From NCBI GenBank assembly GCA_030600545.1, contig JAUVLV010000019.1:1-43196 (forward strand): DNA of 43,196 nt, written 5' to 3'. The notes under the pieces are model-generated. The model worked only from the letters and a program-made list of their open reading frames with translations. It searched no databases and had not been told where the DNA came from. The DNA is from Candidatus Aegiribacteria sp. (GTDB lineage: Bacteria; Fermentibacterota; Fermentibacteria; Fermentibacterales; JCC-6). The position numbers and the translations under genes are program-made. This document shows, piece after piece, positions 17,396 to 25,475 of this stretch; within the stretch, counting starts at the first letter, position 1; the number at the start of each line of letters is the position of its first letter.

Positions 17396-18058
17396 TTATC
17401 CATCTCCTCCATAGTATTTACCCGAGATCATGCTCATGACACTGTTTTCAATAAGTCGATCCTGAATCTCCGGTTCTTGTGACGCGTCAATAACCAGATA
17501 TCTGTCCTCACTTTCAGCCAGACTGAGATACATCTGACGTACGCGATGGTGAAAACTGATCTCTTCCAGCTCAATTCTGTCCTTTTCCCTGCCCTGCTTC
17601 TTCAACCTTGCGAATCCTTCCTCAGGGTCAAGATCAAAAAGAATGGTCAGATCCGGGACCAGACCACCTGTAGCAAGGCTGTCAGCATCCCTTACAGGTT
17701 TCTCCGGGATGCCACGGCCCCCGATCTGGTAAGCGAAAGTAGCGTCGGAATAACGCTCACAAATCACATTAATGCCCGACTCAAGCGCAGGTCTGATAAC
17801 GATATCCACATTTGATGATCTTGATGCTAGGTATAGCATCAGCTCTGTGAGAGGAGTAACGGTCAATTCAGTATCGAGCAGTATCGAACGTATCCTCTCG
17901 GCCGCAGGGGGTCCTCCAGGTTCACGTGTATGGAGTACCGGAATCCCATTGCGCTCAAGATTTTTCAGAAGTACGCGGCATCTGGTGGATTTACCGGCTC
18001 CCTCAACTCCCTCAAAAGTGATGAAGCAGCCGGGAAAACCGGCATTACTGATCTTCAA
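17396..18058 (-). CDS. tmk: Thymidylate kinase
   Basis: The 220-residue kinase has the P-loop FEGVEGAGKST (residues 15-25), the DR(E)P-type HTREPGGPPAAERIRS, ERYSDATFAYQ and a lid region (RLKKQGREKDRIE). It phosphorylates dTMP to dTDP. It starts 3 bases after the ino1 stop and ends against the protease start. Confidence 0.95.
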   Translation of the reverse strand: MKISNAGFPGCFITFEGVEGAGKSTRCRVLLKNLERNGIPVLHTREPGGPPAAERIRSILLDTELTVTPLTELMLYLASRSSNVDIVIRPALESGINVICERYSDATFAYQIGGRGIPEKPVRDADSLATGGLVPDLTILFDLDPEEGFARLKKQGREKDRIELEEISFHHRVRQMYLSLAESEDRYLVIDASQEPEIQDRLIENSVMSMISGKYYGGDG

Positions 18059-18061
18059 TAT

Positions 18062-19183
18062 CTATTTCTTTGGCTTCTTTTCGGAAGCCTTCTTCTCCTG
18101 CTTCTTCTGGTGATACTGCTCAATATACTCCTCTGTCATCGTCCTGCACTGATCATCGTAATACTGCACAGGAGGTGTCTTGAAGAAGTAGGACGAAGGA
18201 GCTTCGATGGCTCCGGAAAGACCATTATCAAGTGCAAGTTTCGCGCACCTGACGGCATCAATTATCACTCCCGCGGAATTGGGGCTGTCCACCACTTCCA
18301 GCTTTGCCTCAATATTGATGGGAACCTCTCCGAAGCTTGTGCCTTCCATCCGGATGTAACACCATTTCCTGTCATCCAGCCATGGAATGTAATCACTGGG
18401 ACCGATGTGTACGTTTCTTGGCTCAAGACCCCCTGGAAGCTGGGAAGTCACAGCGTTGGTTTTGGATATCTTCTTGCTCTCAAGTCTTTCCCGTTCGAGC
18501 ATGTTAAGAAAATCGGTATTACCGCCTACGTTCAGCTGGTAGGTACGGTCAAGCCTTACGCCTCTGTCTTCGTACAGACGGGTCATTACCCTGTGGAGTA
18601 TTGTGGCACCTACCTGGCTCTTTATATCATCACCCATGACGGGAAGTCCGCGGTCACGGAATCTCTTCTGCCAGTATGTCTCACTTGCGATGAATACCGG
18701 TATGGCATTCACGAAAGCGCAGCCTGCATCAAGGATCTGTTCCACATACCACTTTGTTGCCTCTTCGCTGCCAACAGGAAGATAACTGACCACCACGTCG
18801 GTCTTTGTATCTTTCAGTATTCCGACTATATCGGACGTTGGTCCGGGTGCCTTCTTAATGATTTCCTTGAGATATTTCCCAAGGCCATCGTGCGTCATGC
18901 CCCTGTGTACTTTCACTCCGAGTTTCGGTACATCACAGAGTTTGACTGTACAGTTCGGTTCGGCAAAGATGGCTTCGCTGAGGTCTTTTCCCACCTTTGT
19001 AATATTGATGTCGAAAGCAGCTGAAAATTCCACATCACTGATGTGATATCCTCCCAGATTCACATGCATCAGCCCGGGAACTTTCTTGTCCTCTGATGAA
19101 TTCCTGTAGAACTCCACACCCTGGACAAGACTGCTGGCGCAGTTTCCCACACCGATTATCGCGACTCTCACTTTTTTTGACAT
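18062..19183 (-). CDS. ino1: Myo-inositol-1-phosphate synthase
   Basis: The 373-residue protein has the Rossmann signature [16 protein letters not shown] and the family segments [36 protein letters not shown] and [12 protein letters not shown]. These belong to the NAD-dependent synthases of the actinobacterial/archaeal type. It converts glucose-6-phosphate to inositol-phosphate. The last 20 or so residues are lysine-rich and look like an unstructured tail. A CDP-alcohol phosphatidyltransferase lies immediately upstream, which points to inositol phospholipid synthesis. Confidence 0.95.
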   Translation of the reverse strand: MSKKVRVAIIGVGNCASSLVQGVEFYRNSSEDKKVPGLMHVNLGGYHISDVEFSAAFDINITKVGKDLSEAIFAEPNCTVKLCDVPKLGVKVHRGMTHDGLGKYLKEIIKKAPGPTSDIVGILKDTKTDVVVSYLPVGSEEATKWYVEQILDAGCAFVNAIPVFIASETYWQKRFRDRGLPVMGDDIKSQVGATILHRVMTRLYEDRGVRLDRTYQLNVGGNTDFLNMLERERLESKKISKTNAVTSQLPGGLEPRNVHIGPSDYIPWLDDRKWCYIRMEGTSFGEVPINIEAKLEVVDSPNSAGVIIDAVRCAKLALDNGLSGAIEAPSSYFFKTPPVQYYDDQCRTMTEEYIEQYHQKKQEKKASEKKPKK

Positions 19184-19235
19184 TCATAGCCTCCCTGAAA
19201 AGATAGAACGAATAAACAAACGGCTGATCAGGATA

Positions 19236-19901
19236 TCATTCGTTATCCAGTGAAATCCCTCTACCGTCCCTGATTACTTTAGCGAAGCGCTGTCCCGCAG
19301 TAAACCATGTTCCCACAGCAAGTACGATCAGCGTAATAACAAGAGCCTGTGTATCCCACAATCCTGCTGCAATCAAACCTGCCATCAGCAGTACGAGTCT
19401 TTCAGTCCTGGTGAAAATACCTACAGAACATGAAAGGTTAACTCCCTCTGCCCTTGCCCTGATGTAACTGACCATGAACGAGCCTCCTATTGTGGCCGGC
19501 ACAAGGTAAACCATGACATGGTGAGCTTCTCCAGCTTTTCCGGCAAGGAGAGCTCCAAAAATAAAAACTTCGCCGATGCGGTCACAGCACGAATCAAAGA
19601 CCGCGCCTGCAACGCTTACCGCATTCTTCCTTCGTGCAAGTTCACCATCAACAGCATCCAGAATGCTGCCGAAAATAAAAAACACAACTCCGACAATGAA
19701 CTTCCCGTCCCATATGAACCATGCTGCAACGGCAGTCATGAGAAGCCCGAGGGTGGTTACCGAAAAGGGCCCCATACCAATCGCTGCTAACAGCCTGACA
19801 AGGGGATTGAGCAGTTTCCTGCCGGATTCCTTTAAAGTCTCCAGGTTAAAACTGACCTCCTGGAAATTGTTTTGCAAATCATTGTAAGATAGAAACAGCA
19901 A
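19236..19901 (-). CDS. CDP-alcohol phosphatidyltransferase (phosphatidylinositol-phosphate synthase-like)
   Basis: The 221-residue integral membrane protein carries the full family motif D-xx-DG-xx-AR-x8-G-xxx-D-xxx-D, from DAVDGELARRK to GAVFDSCCD. Several hydrophobic helices follow. Family enzymes transfer a phosphatidyl group from CDP-diacylglycerol to an alcohol. Because ino1 is the next gene (52-base gap), inositol-phosphate is the likely acceptor, as in mycobacterial PgsA1. A PgsA-type role with glycerol-phosphate is the alternative. The start at 19901 follows rsmI by 9 bases. Confidence 0.88.
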   Translation of the reverse strand: MLFLSYNDLQNNFQEVSFNLETLKESGRKLLNPLVRLLAAIGMGPFSVTTLGLLMTAVAAWFIWDGKFIVGVVFFIFGSILDAVDGELARRKNAVSVAGAVFDSCCDRIGEVFIFGALLAGKAGEAHHVMVYLVPATIGGSFMVSYIRARAEGVNLSCSVGIFTRTERLVLLMAGLIAAGLWDTQALVITLIVLAVGTWFTAGQRFAKVIRDGRGISLDNE

Positions 19902-19910
19902 ATGTCATCG

Positions 19911-20606
19911 TCAATCAAAAAAATCAGATTTTAATGCTGCTCCTCCCACAACCATAGTTATCTCACCACGGATTTTTTTATTACTGAAATACTCAGTAAC
20001 CTCCGCGATGTTCCCCCGTACATACTCCTCATGCATTTTGGTCATTTCCCTTGCCACACACACTGGACGATTACCAATAACATTTTTCATCTCTTCAAGA
20101 TACTTGAGAAGATGATGGGGACCCATGTAATATACAATAGAACCATTGTATGTGGATATTTCTTCAAGCCTGCGAGTTCTTGCTCCTTTCTTTCTCGGAA
20201 GAAAACCCTCAAACGAGAACCTGTCAACCGGAAGGCCTGAAGCCACAAGGGCAGTTATAACCGCAGATGGTCCCGGGATGACTTCGACACAATAACCTGC
20301 CCTGACAGCAGCGTTCACCGCTTTGTAAGCGGGATCCGATATGCCTGGCATACCTGCGTCGGAAACAAGTGCTACAACCGCCCCGTTCTCCAGGAATTCC
20401 ATTATCTGGGGTATCCTGCCGGCCGCGTTATGGTCGTGATAGCTGTAAAGCTTTTTCCTGTCATTCACGAATCTCGCGGTGTGCCTGGTATCCTCGGCCA
20501 TTACTATGGCAGCATTTTCAATTGCTTCAATTGCTCTTGGTGACATATCGGAAAGGTTCCCTATTGGCGTTCCAACAAGAACGAGCTTGCCTTCAGAATT
20601 CTTCAT
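19911..20606 (-). CDS. rsmI: 16S rRNA (cytidine1402-2'-O)-methyltransferase
   Basis: The 231-residue SAM-dependent tetrapyrrole-methylase-fold enzyme shows LVGTPIGNLSDMSPRA, AEDTRHTARF, SYHDHN, VSDAGMPGISDP and IPGPSAVITALVASGLP. It methylates C1402 in the ribosomal P site. It is shorter than the E. coli enzyme because the C-terminal extension is missing. Confidence 0.94.
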   Translation of the reverse strand: MKNSEGKLVLVGTPIGNLSDMSPRAIEAIENAAIVMAEDTRHTARFVNDRKKLYSYHDHNAAGRIPQIMEFLENGAVVALVSDAGMPGISDPAYKAVNAAVRAGYCVEVIPGPSAVITALVASGLPVDRFSFEGFLPRKKGARTRRLEEISTYNGSIVYYMGPHHLLKYLEEMKNVIGNRPVCVAREMTKMHEEYVRGNIAEVTEYFSNKKIRGEITMVVGGAALKSDFFD

Positions 20607-20641
20607 ATTAATATTTCTTTCAAATACATGGGACCGAAAGT

Positions 20642-20896
20642 TCAGTGACCGGAGCTTTCATCCCGCTGCCTTGTTCGTTCAAGAAGTTTCTGCTGAAGAT
20701 CATGGATGCTTCCGGCAAGCTTCTCCGTCTCCTCAGGATTCTTTCTAAGTATAACGTCGAAAACGTCACCCTCCCTGGAATCCTCCGGCAGATATGCAGC
20801 AGGCATGAGCCACATATGTCCTTCCTTTGTCACCAGAACAGCGATTTCTTCCTCTATTCTGTCAAGCGAAATCAGCATTTTCTTATCTTCGGACAT
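20642..20896 (-). CDS. DUF3006 family protein
   Basis: The 84-residue cytoplasmic protein shows the DUF3006 layout: LISLDRIEEEIAVLVTKEG, then a short beta segment and LPEDSREGDVFDVIL. Its function is unknown. The C-terminus is charged and probably helical. It has GGAGGAATATG at its start. The first 16 codons and 27 bases upstream recur as a 75-base copy about 1 kb upstream (see the fragment at 21896-21964). Confidence 0.8.
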   Translation of the reverse strand: MSEDKKMLISLDRIEEEIAVLVTKEGHMWLMPAAYLPEDSREGDVFDVILRKNPEETEKLAGSIHDLQQKLLERTRQRDESSGH

Positions 20897-20923
20897 ATTC
20901 CTCCATTCAGAATGAAATATACT
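20849..20923 (-). repeat. 75-bp imperfect direct repeat, copy A (5' end of the DUF3006 gene)
   Basis: This stretch aligns without gaps to 21917-21991. By hand count 55 of 75 bases are identical. It covers the first 16 codons of the DUF3006 gene, its ribosome site and the promoter-like AGTATATT. The two copies flank the alpha/beta hydrolase gene. Confidence 0.75.
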
Positions 20924-20967
20924 ACCTCAGAGATTTCCTATCGTTCTGTAATACCGGGCAGATTTTT

Positions 20968-21909
20968 TTACAGATACTGCCAGAAGAACTCAGCGATTCT
21001 CTGAAAAAATTGGCTGTATGCTACCTTTTCAGGTGCTGACATTCCTCCATGACCGGCATCTTCCACAACCCACAGTTCCCCCGATCCGGCAAGAAGATCG
21101 CATACCCTCCGCGACATCCAGGCAGGTGTCCGTTCGTCATCCTCTCCCACCACCATAAAAACCGGAATGGAAATATCGGGAGCTGCGTTTACCGGGAACA
21201 GACTGTCTGGAAAATCCTCGGGTGCATGCCATGCTCTGCCGGGATCCAGTCGTTCCAAAATGGGCAGAAGATCGTCAAAGGAAGTTATTGTTGCTCTGGC
21301 TGCAAGGGCGGAAATATCGTTCCTTCTGTCCGCCATGGCGAATGACATGTATGCCCCTGTGGAAAATCCCAGTAATCCGATTCTTGACGGATCAACCTCG
21401 GGACGGGAAACAAGATAATCCAGCGCCGCTTCATAATCAACAAGGAACTCCGTACAAATCAGAAGATCAGTATCTACGGGCCAGTCATCGCTTTCCCCGA
21501 ACCCGCGCCAGTCGAAGGTAAAAACGTTGAACCCCATAATGAAGAGGTTGTACGCGTATAGAATTGAAAAACTCATGTTCCCTGCATCACCGGGACAAAT
21601 TACAATTGTAGCCCCTGGCCGAACATCATCCGATATATAAAGCCTCAAAGGGGATTTCAAACTGTCGGGAACGGGAATCAGCCTTCCAACCAGGTGGTTG
21701 GATATCCCCGCTGTGTCCTGCGCCGGGAAGAACCATCCCTGAAGAGAAAGACCATCGGAAGTCTCGAAGGTTACAGGATCATAAATAATACCATAATCCG
21801 AAGGAACAACTGGGTACCCTTTCAACGGCCTCATTCCATAACTGGCCTGGGCCAATGTAAGAACCGCTGAAAGAATCAATGACTTCAGTATTGAATTATT
21901 TACACGCAT
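20968..21909 (-). CDS. Secreted alpha/beta hydrolase
   Basis: The 313-residue protein from the ATG at 21909, preceded by GGAGGGAAATT, has a signal peptide (SLILSAVLTLAQA). The alpha/beta hydrolase core has nucleophile S183 in GLLGFSTGAY, an oxyanion-type region (ICPGDAGNMS), acid D in VGEDDERTP and His in EDAGHGGMS. The VFTFDWRGFGESDDWP segment is typical of the BAAT/DUF1100-like and serine aminopeptidase groups. It probably hydrolyses an ester or amide outside the cytoplasm; the substrate is unknown. A longer frame from 21942 has no good ribosome site. The gene begins inside a truncated copy of the DUF3006 5' end. Confidence 0.88.
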   Translation of the reverse strand: MRVNNSILKSLILSAVLTLAQASYGMRPLKGYPVVPSDYGIIYDPVTFETSDGLSLQGWFFPAQDTAGISNHLVGRLIPVPDSLKSPLRLYISDDVRPGATIVICPGDAGNMSFSILYAYNLFIMGFNVFTFDWRGFGESDDWPVDTDLLICTEFLVDYEAALDYLVSRPEVDPSRIGLLGFSTGAYMSFAMADRRNDISALAARATITSFDDLLPILERLDPGRAWHAPEDFPDSLFPVNAAPDISIPVFMVVGEDDERTPAWMSRRVCDLLAGSGELWVVEDAGHGGMSAPEKVAYSQFFQRIAEFFWQYL

Positions 21910-21964
21910 AATTTCCCTCCTCGATCCTGTCGATGGAAACAAGCATTATCCTGTCTTCCGGCAT
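21896..21964 (-). pseudogene. 22-codon DUF3006 5' fragment upstream of the hydrolase
   Basis: An ATG at 21964 opens a 22-codon frame reading MPEDRIMLVSIDRIEEG and ending at 21896. Its first 16 residues match the DUF3006 protein (MSEDKKMLISLDRIEE) at 11 positions. The frame then meets the hydrolase start: the hydrolase Shine-Dalgarno is the sequence coding for EEG. It looks like the remnant of a duplicated DUF3006 gene whose body was lost. It may now act as a short leader ORF that couples translation to the hydrolase. Confidence 0.7.
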
Positions 21965-21991
21965 TTTCCTTCATTCAATGTAGAATATACT
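21917..21991 (-). repeat. 75-bp imperfect direct repeat, copy B
   Basis: This is the partner of 20849-20923, gap-free with about 73% identity by hand count. It includes AGTATATTCTAC upstream of the fragment's ATG, matching AGTATATT upstream of the intact gene. The -10-like element appears to have been duplicated together with the coding start. Confidence 0.75.
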
Positions 21992-22115
21992 GAAAGCGGA
22001 AATACCTTCCGAGTATTATGGAAAGTAGTACTATTCCGAATGCTCCAAGTCCGGAATGAAAGTGCAAATTTCAGCGGGAGGGAAATGACACTATCTGTTC
22101 AGATTCAGAAATTTG

Positions 22116-22445
22116 TTAGTTTCTTTCTGATCGGTTGGCCAGCTCCTCCCAATTCGGGATATAGATGGAAATAAGATTTTTGAAGAGTATCCCGTGATTT
22201 GGTATACGTAGATGCAGTAATTCATGAACGATGACGTACTCCTGAAAACCTGCATCCTGTCTGAGAAGATCTTCACTGAAACTGACCCGTTTGCCGGAAG
22301 AACATGAAGCCCATTTATTACGCATCCTCTGAACCCGAATCTGCGCAGGTTTCACATTCAAGCGCCTGGACCATTCCCGAACTGAATCCTTGAAGCGAGT
22401 CTTTTCAGATAAGTCATTATGAATCTTTTGTTTATGAGATGTCAT
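22116..22445 (-). CDS. Short YgjP-like (DUF45) zinc metallopeptidase at the end of the hsd operon
   Basis: The 109-residue protein keeps the catalytic half of YgjP/SprT-type peptidases: KWASCSS (44-50) and the zinc motif HELLH (H74, E75, H78) with a third ligand at H84 in IPNHG. The N-terminal beta domain of the full family is absent. A full-length relative lies at 36244-36945. Its ATG overlaps the hsdR stop (ATGA), so it is translated with hsdR. YgjP-type genes are known companions of type I restriction operons; their role there is not established. Confidence 0.85.
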   Translation of the reverse strand: MTSHKQKIHNDLSEKTRFKDSVREWSRRLNVKPAQIRVQRMRNKWASCSSGKRVSFSEDLLRQDAGFQEYVIVHELLHLRIPNHGILFKNLISIYIPNWEELANRSERN

Positions 22446-25354
22446 TTTGCTTCCGAACGTAACAGTTTCTGAGCAACCTTTACCATACTATCTTTGCCCA
22501 TTAATGGAAGAAGTACTTTATAAAGTTCTGCCTTTAGCTGACGTAATTCAGCTATGTTCTCATTGTGGTTAGAAAATCGATCAAAGATTGCCCGGATAAC
22601 AACAGCGTTTCTATCCGGGTTATCGAGTCCTTCCTGTTTGAGGGTCCAGAAGAATGAAAAAGTACTGGAATCGAAACCCATTTCCGCTTGCTCTCGTTTT
22701 GCCTCCACGATCTCCTGAATTAGAGCCTCCATTTCTCGCAAAGCTTCCTCAGTTGTAATTTGTCGATCATCATATGCTTCCACGATGGCTTCAGCGCGAT
22801 CTCCAATAGGCTTTAGATATGGATTTATATTTTCTTCATTAAACACTGTCTTCCTGATGCTGTTAACCAAATTGATGATCTTTGCCTTATCAGAACCTCC
22901 GTTTTCCCGGATAGCCCTAAGCATTTTCTCGTCTATTCTCACAACAGGAAGGGTCATATTGAAGCCAGAACTCTCTGCCTTTTCTCGGATAAGCTGTTCA
23001 GTCTTTCGAGCAACATCTCCGTATAGAATTGTTTTCTTTTGGAAGGCATTTCGGATGATCTTATAGAGCATAGAGATACAGGCGAAATCCTCCACGAAGT
23101 CACGCAAGTCCGGTGATGGTGATAGAATTTCATAGAGCGTTTCTATCCGCTTATAGGTCAGAAAGAAAGCCAATCGTTTCTCATGATCAGTAAAAACATC
23201 TATTGCCTTCTCCACGGTCTTGTCATCCACTGAACCCTTGCAAAGGGCAATGTACTCTCGAGCAGGTCCATTCATAAGCTCTTTAAACCTGTTGAGAAGA
23301 AGATCGAGATCTTCTATTACACCACTTACAACATCCGAGTCAAATGCAAGTGCTTCTTCCAATCTTTCGAAAATGCCAACGAAACCGACAACAAGCCCAC
23401 ACGATTTCCGAGTTTCCTCGTCTCTCTCATAAGGACGATTAACACGAGCAATTGCCTGAAGCAGTACATGGTCTCGCATAGGTTTGTCGAGGTACATGCA
23501 ATACAGAACAGGTGCATCGAACCCAGTAAGCAGCTTATCCGTAACTATGAATATCTTCGGTAAAGTATCCGGTTTTGGAAATAATTTCCTTGCTTTCTTT
23601 TCCTGATCAGGAGAAACCTGGTGTTGATAAACAAGCGGGTACTTCTCACTATCGTTTTGAGCGGACGTGTATACAGGCAAAGAGTACTCCGGTGGCAAAA
23701 GTTTATCCAGAGCTTCTTTATAGAGAGCACATGCTTCGCGATCGACTGCAACCAGAAACGCTTTATAGCCCATGGGCTCGACATTCTCTGTAAAATGCTT
23801 CGCTACAAATGCAGCAACTTTTTCTACCCGATCATTCGATTTCAGAAAAGTTTTCAGTCGCATGGCATGATCGAGGATCTTGTTGAGTTCATCAACATCA
23901 CTCACACCCTGAGCTTGAGCCAGTTTCAGGAACTCCTCTTCTAGCTGTTCCCGCGGCACTCGAATTTCGCTTGGTGCCAGTGTGTACTTGAGGGGAACTG
24001 TTGTACCATCCTCAATGGATTCAGCAATGGAGTACTTATCGAGGTATCCCTGATCATCTTCCTTACCAAATGTCTTAAAAGTACCTTTCCCGTACGCTGT
24101 CTTGTCAATCGGAGTTCCCGTGAAACCTATAAGAGTCGCATTCGGTAATGCACCTAATAAATAGTTCCCAAGGTCTCCTCCGGTTGTTCTGTGTGCTTCA
24201 TCAACTAGCACAAAGATATTATTCCTGGCATTAATATCCTTCTGTATCCCATCGAATTTGTGGATCATAGAAACAATCAACCCGCGAAAATCAGATGAAA
24301 GCAGTTCTCGCAGTTTCCGCTTGCTCGTGGCGTGCTCAATTGTAATATCATGGGCAGACAGCTCACCAAGAATACGCTCGATCCATCCTGCAAGCTGACC
24401 CTCCAGTTCATTTCTATCAATCATCAGGATAACTGTTGATTTGCCGAATGTATCCCTATCCTGCAGGATCAACCGCGCTGCAGTTATCATTGTAAAGGTC
24501 TTCCCGGAACCTTGTGTATGCCAGATAAGACCTGTTGATCTAGATGTGTCAGCACATCGAGAAAGAATCCTCTCTACTGCTCGAGTCTGATGCTGACGCA
24601 GCACTGTCTTCTGCAGTTCATCTTCCTTGTAGAAGAACAGAATCCACTCTTTGAGCATCACGAGGAACCGTTCTCGATCAAAGAATCGTTTGACTTTCTG
24701 TTCATAATTGCCAGATTCTTCATCACGCCAGTTGAAAAGGTTCTTACGATCAAGGTTCCATGTAGCTCCATAGTAAAAATCGATGAGATGTGTGATATCA
24801 AATACCTGAGGAGAGGTTAACATTTCAGGGGTTTCATGATGATACCTCTTGATCTGAACCAAACCTTCTTCTATGCCCTCAGTTTTTCCGGCACTCTTTG
24901 TTTCAACAATAGCAACTGGGATTCCGTTGATCAGAAACAATATATCTGCTCGGTTTGTCTCCTGCCCGTTTGTGTACTGCCACTCGTCAGTTACATGAAA
25001 TTCATTTCGGTCAGGTAATGTGAAATCAATGACTGTGACATTTCGTTCACGGTTCTCAATCTGGTCGTAGATGCTATGTTCTCCACGAAGCCATCCAAGT
25101 ATTTCCGCGTTACCTTCTATCGTATTTCTAACAGACTCTATTCGCTGGATAACTTCACCAACATTGGCTGATGTAATCAAATCTGGATTCAGCTCAATCA
25201 GCTTCTCTTCCAGAATACGATTGAATAACAAGCCGCCTTCACCCCGGCGAAGCGATAGAGCTTCGGAAGGCGGTAAATATGCCCAATCGATCTCTTCTGC
25301 ATACCGGATAAGGGGCATCTGAACAGTATCCTTTTCTGATCCGAATTTACTCAT
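22442..25354 (-). CDS. hsdR: Type I restriction enzyme R subunit (endonuclease and translocase)
   Basis: The 970-residue protein has an N-terminal PD-(D/E)xK nuclease: D137, E151 and K153 in VAIVETKSAG, plus the QxxxY motif Q167-Y171. The SF2 motor follows with TQGSGKT (280-286), DEAH (385-388), GFTGTPI and QAIARVNRPYE. The C-terminal helical region that docks on the methylase is present. It cuts unmethylated foreign DNA after ATP-driven translocation, together with HsdM and HsdS. All catalytic residues I looked for are intact. The start has no strong Shine-Dalgarno, and the region before it holds four TTGTTGNTCA elements, so its expression may be controlled separately. Confidence 0.96.
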   Translation of the reverse strand: MSKFGSEKDTVQMPLIRYAEEIDWAYLPPSEALSLRRGEGGLLFNRILEEKLIELNPDLITSANVGEVIQRIESVRNTIEGNAEILGWLRGEHSIYDQIENRERNVTVIDFTLPDRNEFHVTDEWQYTNGQETNRADILFLINGIPVAIVETKSAGKTEGIEEGLVQIKRYHHETPEMLTSPQVFDITHLIDFYYGATWNLDRKNLFNWRDEESGNYEQKVKRFFDRERFLVMLKEWILFFYKEDELQKTVLRQHQTRAVERILSRCADTSRSTGLIWHTQGSGKTFTMITAARLILQDRDTFGKSTVILMIDRNELEGQLAGWIERILGELSAHDITIEHATSKRKLRELLSSDFRGLIVSMIHKFDGIQKDINARNNIFVLVDEAHRTTGGDLGNYLLGALPNATLIGFTGTPIDKTAYGKGTFKTFGKEDDQGYLDKYSIAESIEDGTTVPLKYTLAPSEIRVPREQLEEEFLKLAQAQGVSDVDELNKILDHAMRLKTFLKSNDRVEKVAAFVAKHFTENVEPMGYKAFLVAVDREACALYKEALDKLLPPEYSLPVYTSAQNDSEKYPLVYQHQVSPDQEKKARKLFPKPDTLPKIFIVTDKLLTGFDAPVLYCMYLDKPMRDHVLLQAIARVNRPYERDEETRKSCGLVVGFVGIFERLEEALAFDSDVVSGVIEDLDLLLNRFKELMNGPAREYIALCKGSVDDKTVEKAIDVFTDHEKRLAFFLTYKRIETLYEILSPSPDLRDFVEDFACISMLYKIIRNAFQKKTILYGDVARKTEQLIREKAESSGFNMTLPVVRIDEKMLRAIRENGGSDKAKIINLVNSIRKTVFNEENINPYLKPIGDRAEAIVEAYDDRQITTEEALREMEALIQEIVEAKREQAEMGFDSSTFSFFWTLKQEGLDNPDRNAVVIRAIFDRFSNHNENIAELRQLKAELYKVLLPLMGKDSMVKVAQKLLRSEAK

Positions 25355-25383
25355 TTTATTTCACTGTCTATTAAAACACTATA

Positions 25384-25472
25384 GTTTTGTTGCTCACAGA
25401 TTACACACAAATTAGTTTGTTGATCATATTTTCCATAAAATGAGCAACAATCAATTTTGTTGTTCATAGATT
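25384..25472 (-). promoter_or_regulatory. Cluster of four TTGTTGNTCA elements before hsdR (operator candidate)
   Basis: The core TTGTTG-N-TCA-Y occurs at 25387-25397, 25417-25427 and 25457-25467, spaced 30 and 40 bases apart, which puts the sites on roughly one face of the helix. A fourth copy, ATGAGCAACAA at 25440-25450, is inverted. The stretch lies between the fic stop and the hsdR start in otherwise very A+T-rich DNA. It looks like a multi-site operator. The winged-helix tail of Fic or the HTH of HsdM could be the reader; neither link is shown. Confidence 0.65.
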
Positions 25473-25475
25473 TCA

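Noticed and set aside
17930-19024. Long plus-strand open frame (364 codons) opposite tmk and ino1
   Set aside because: It is antisense to two genes with complete family motifs, has no ribosome site and its translation shows no domain. It arises from codon bias of the minus-strand genes.
25384-25472. CRISPR array
   Set aside because: The repeated unit is only about 11 bases, one copy is inverted and the intervals are irregular, so it fits an operator and not a repeat-spacer array.
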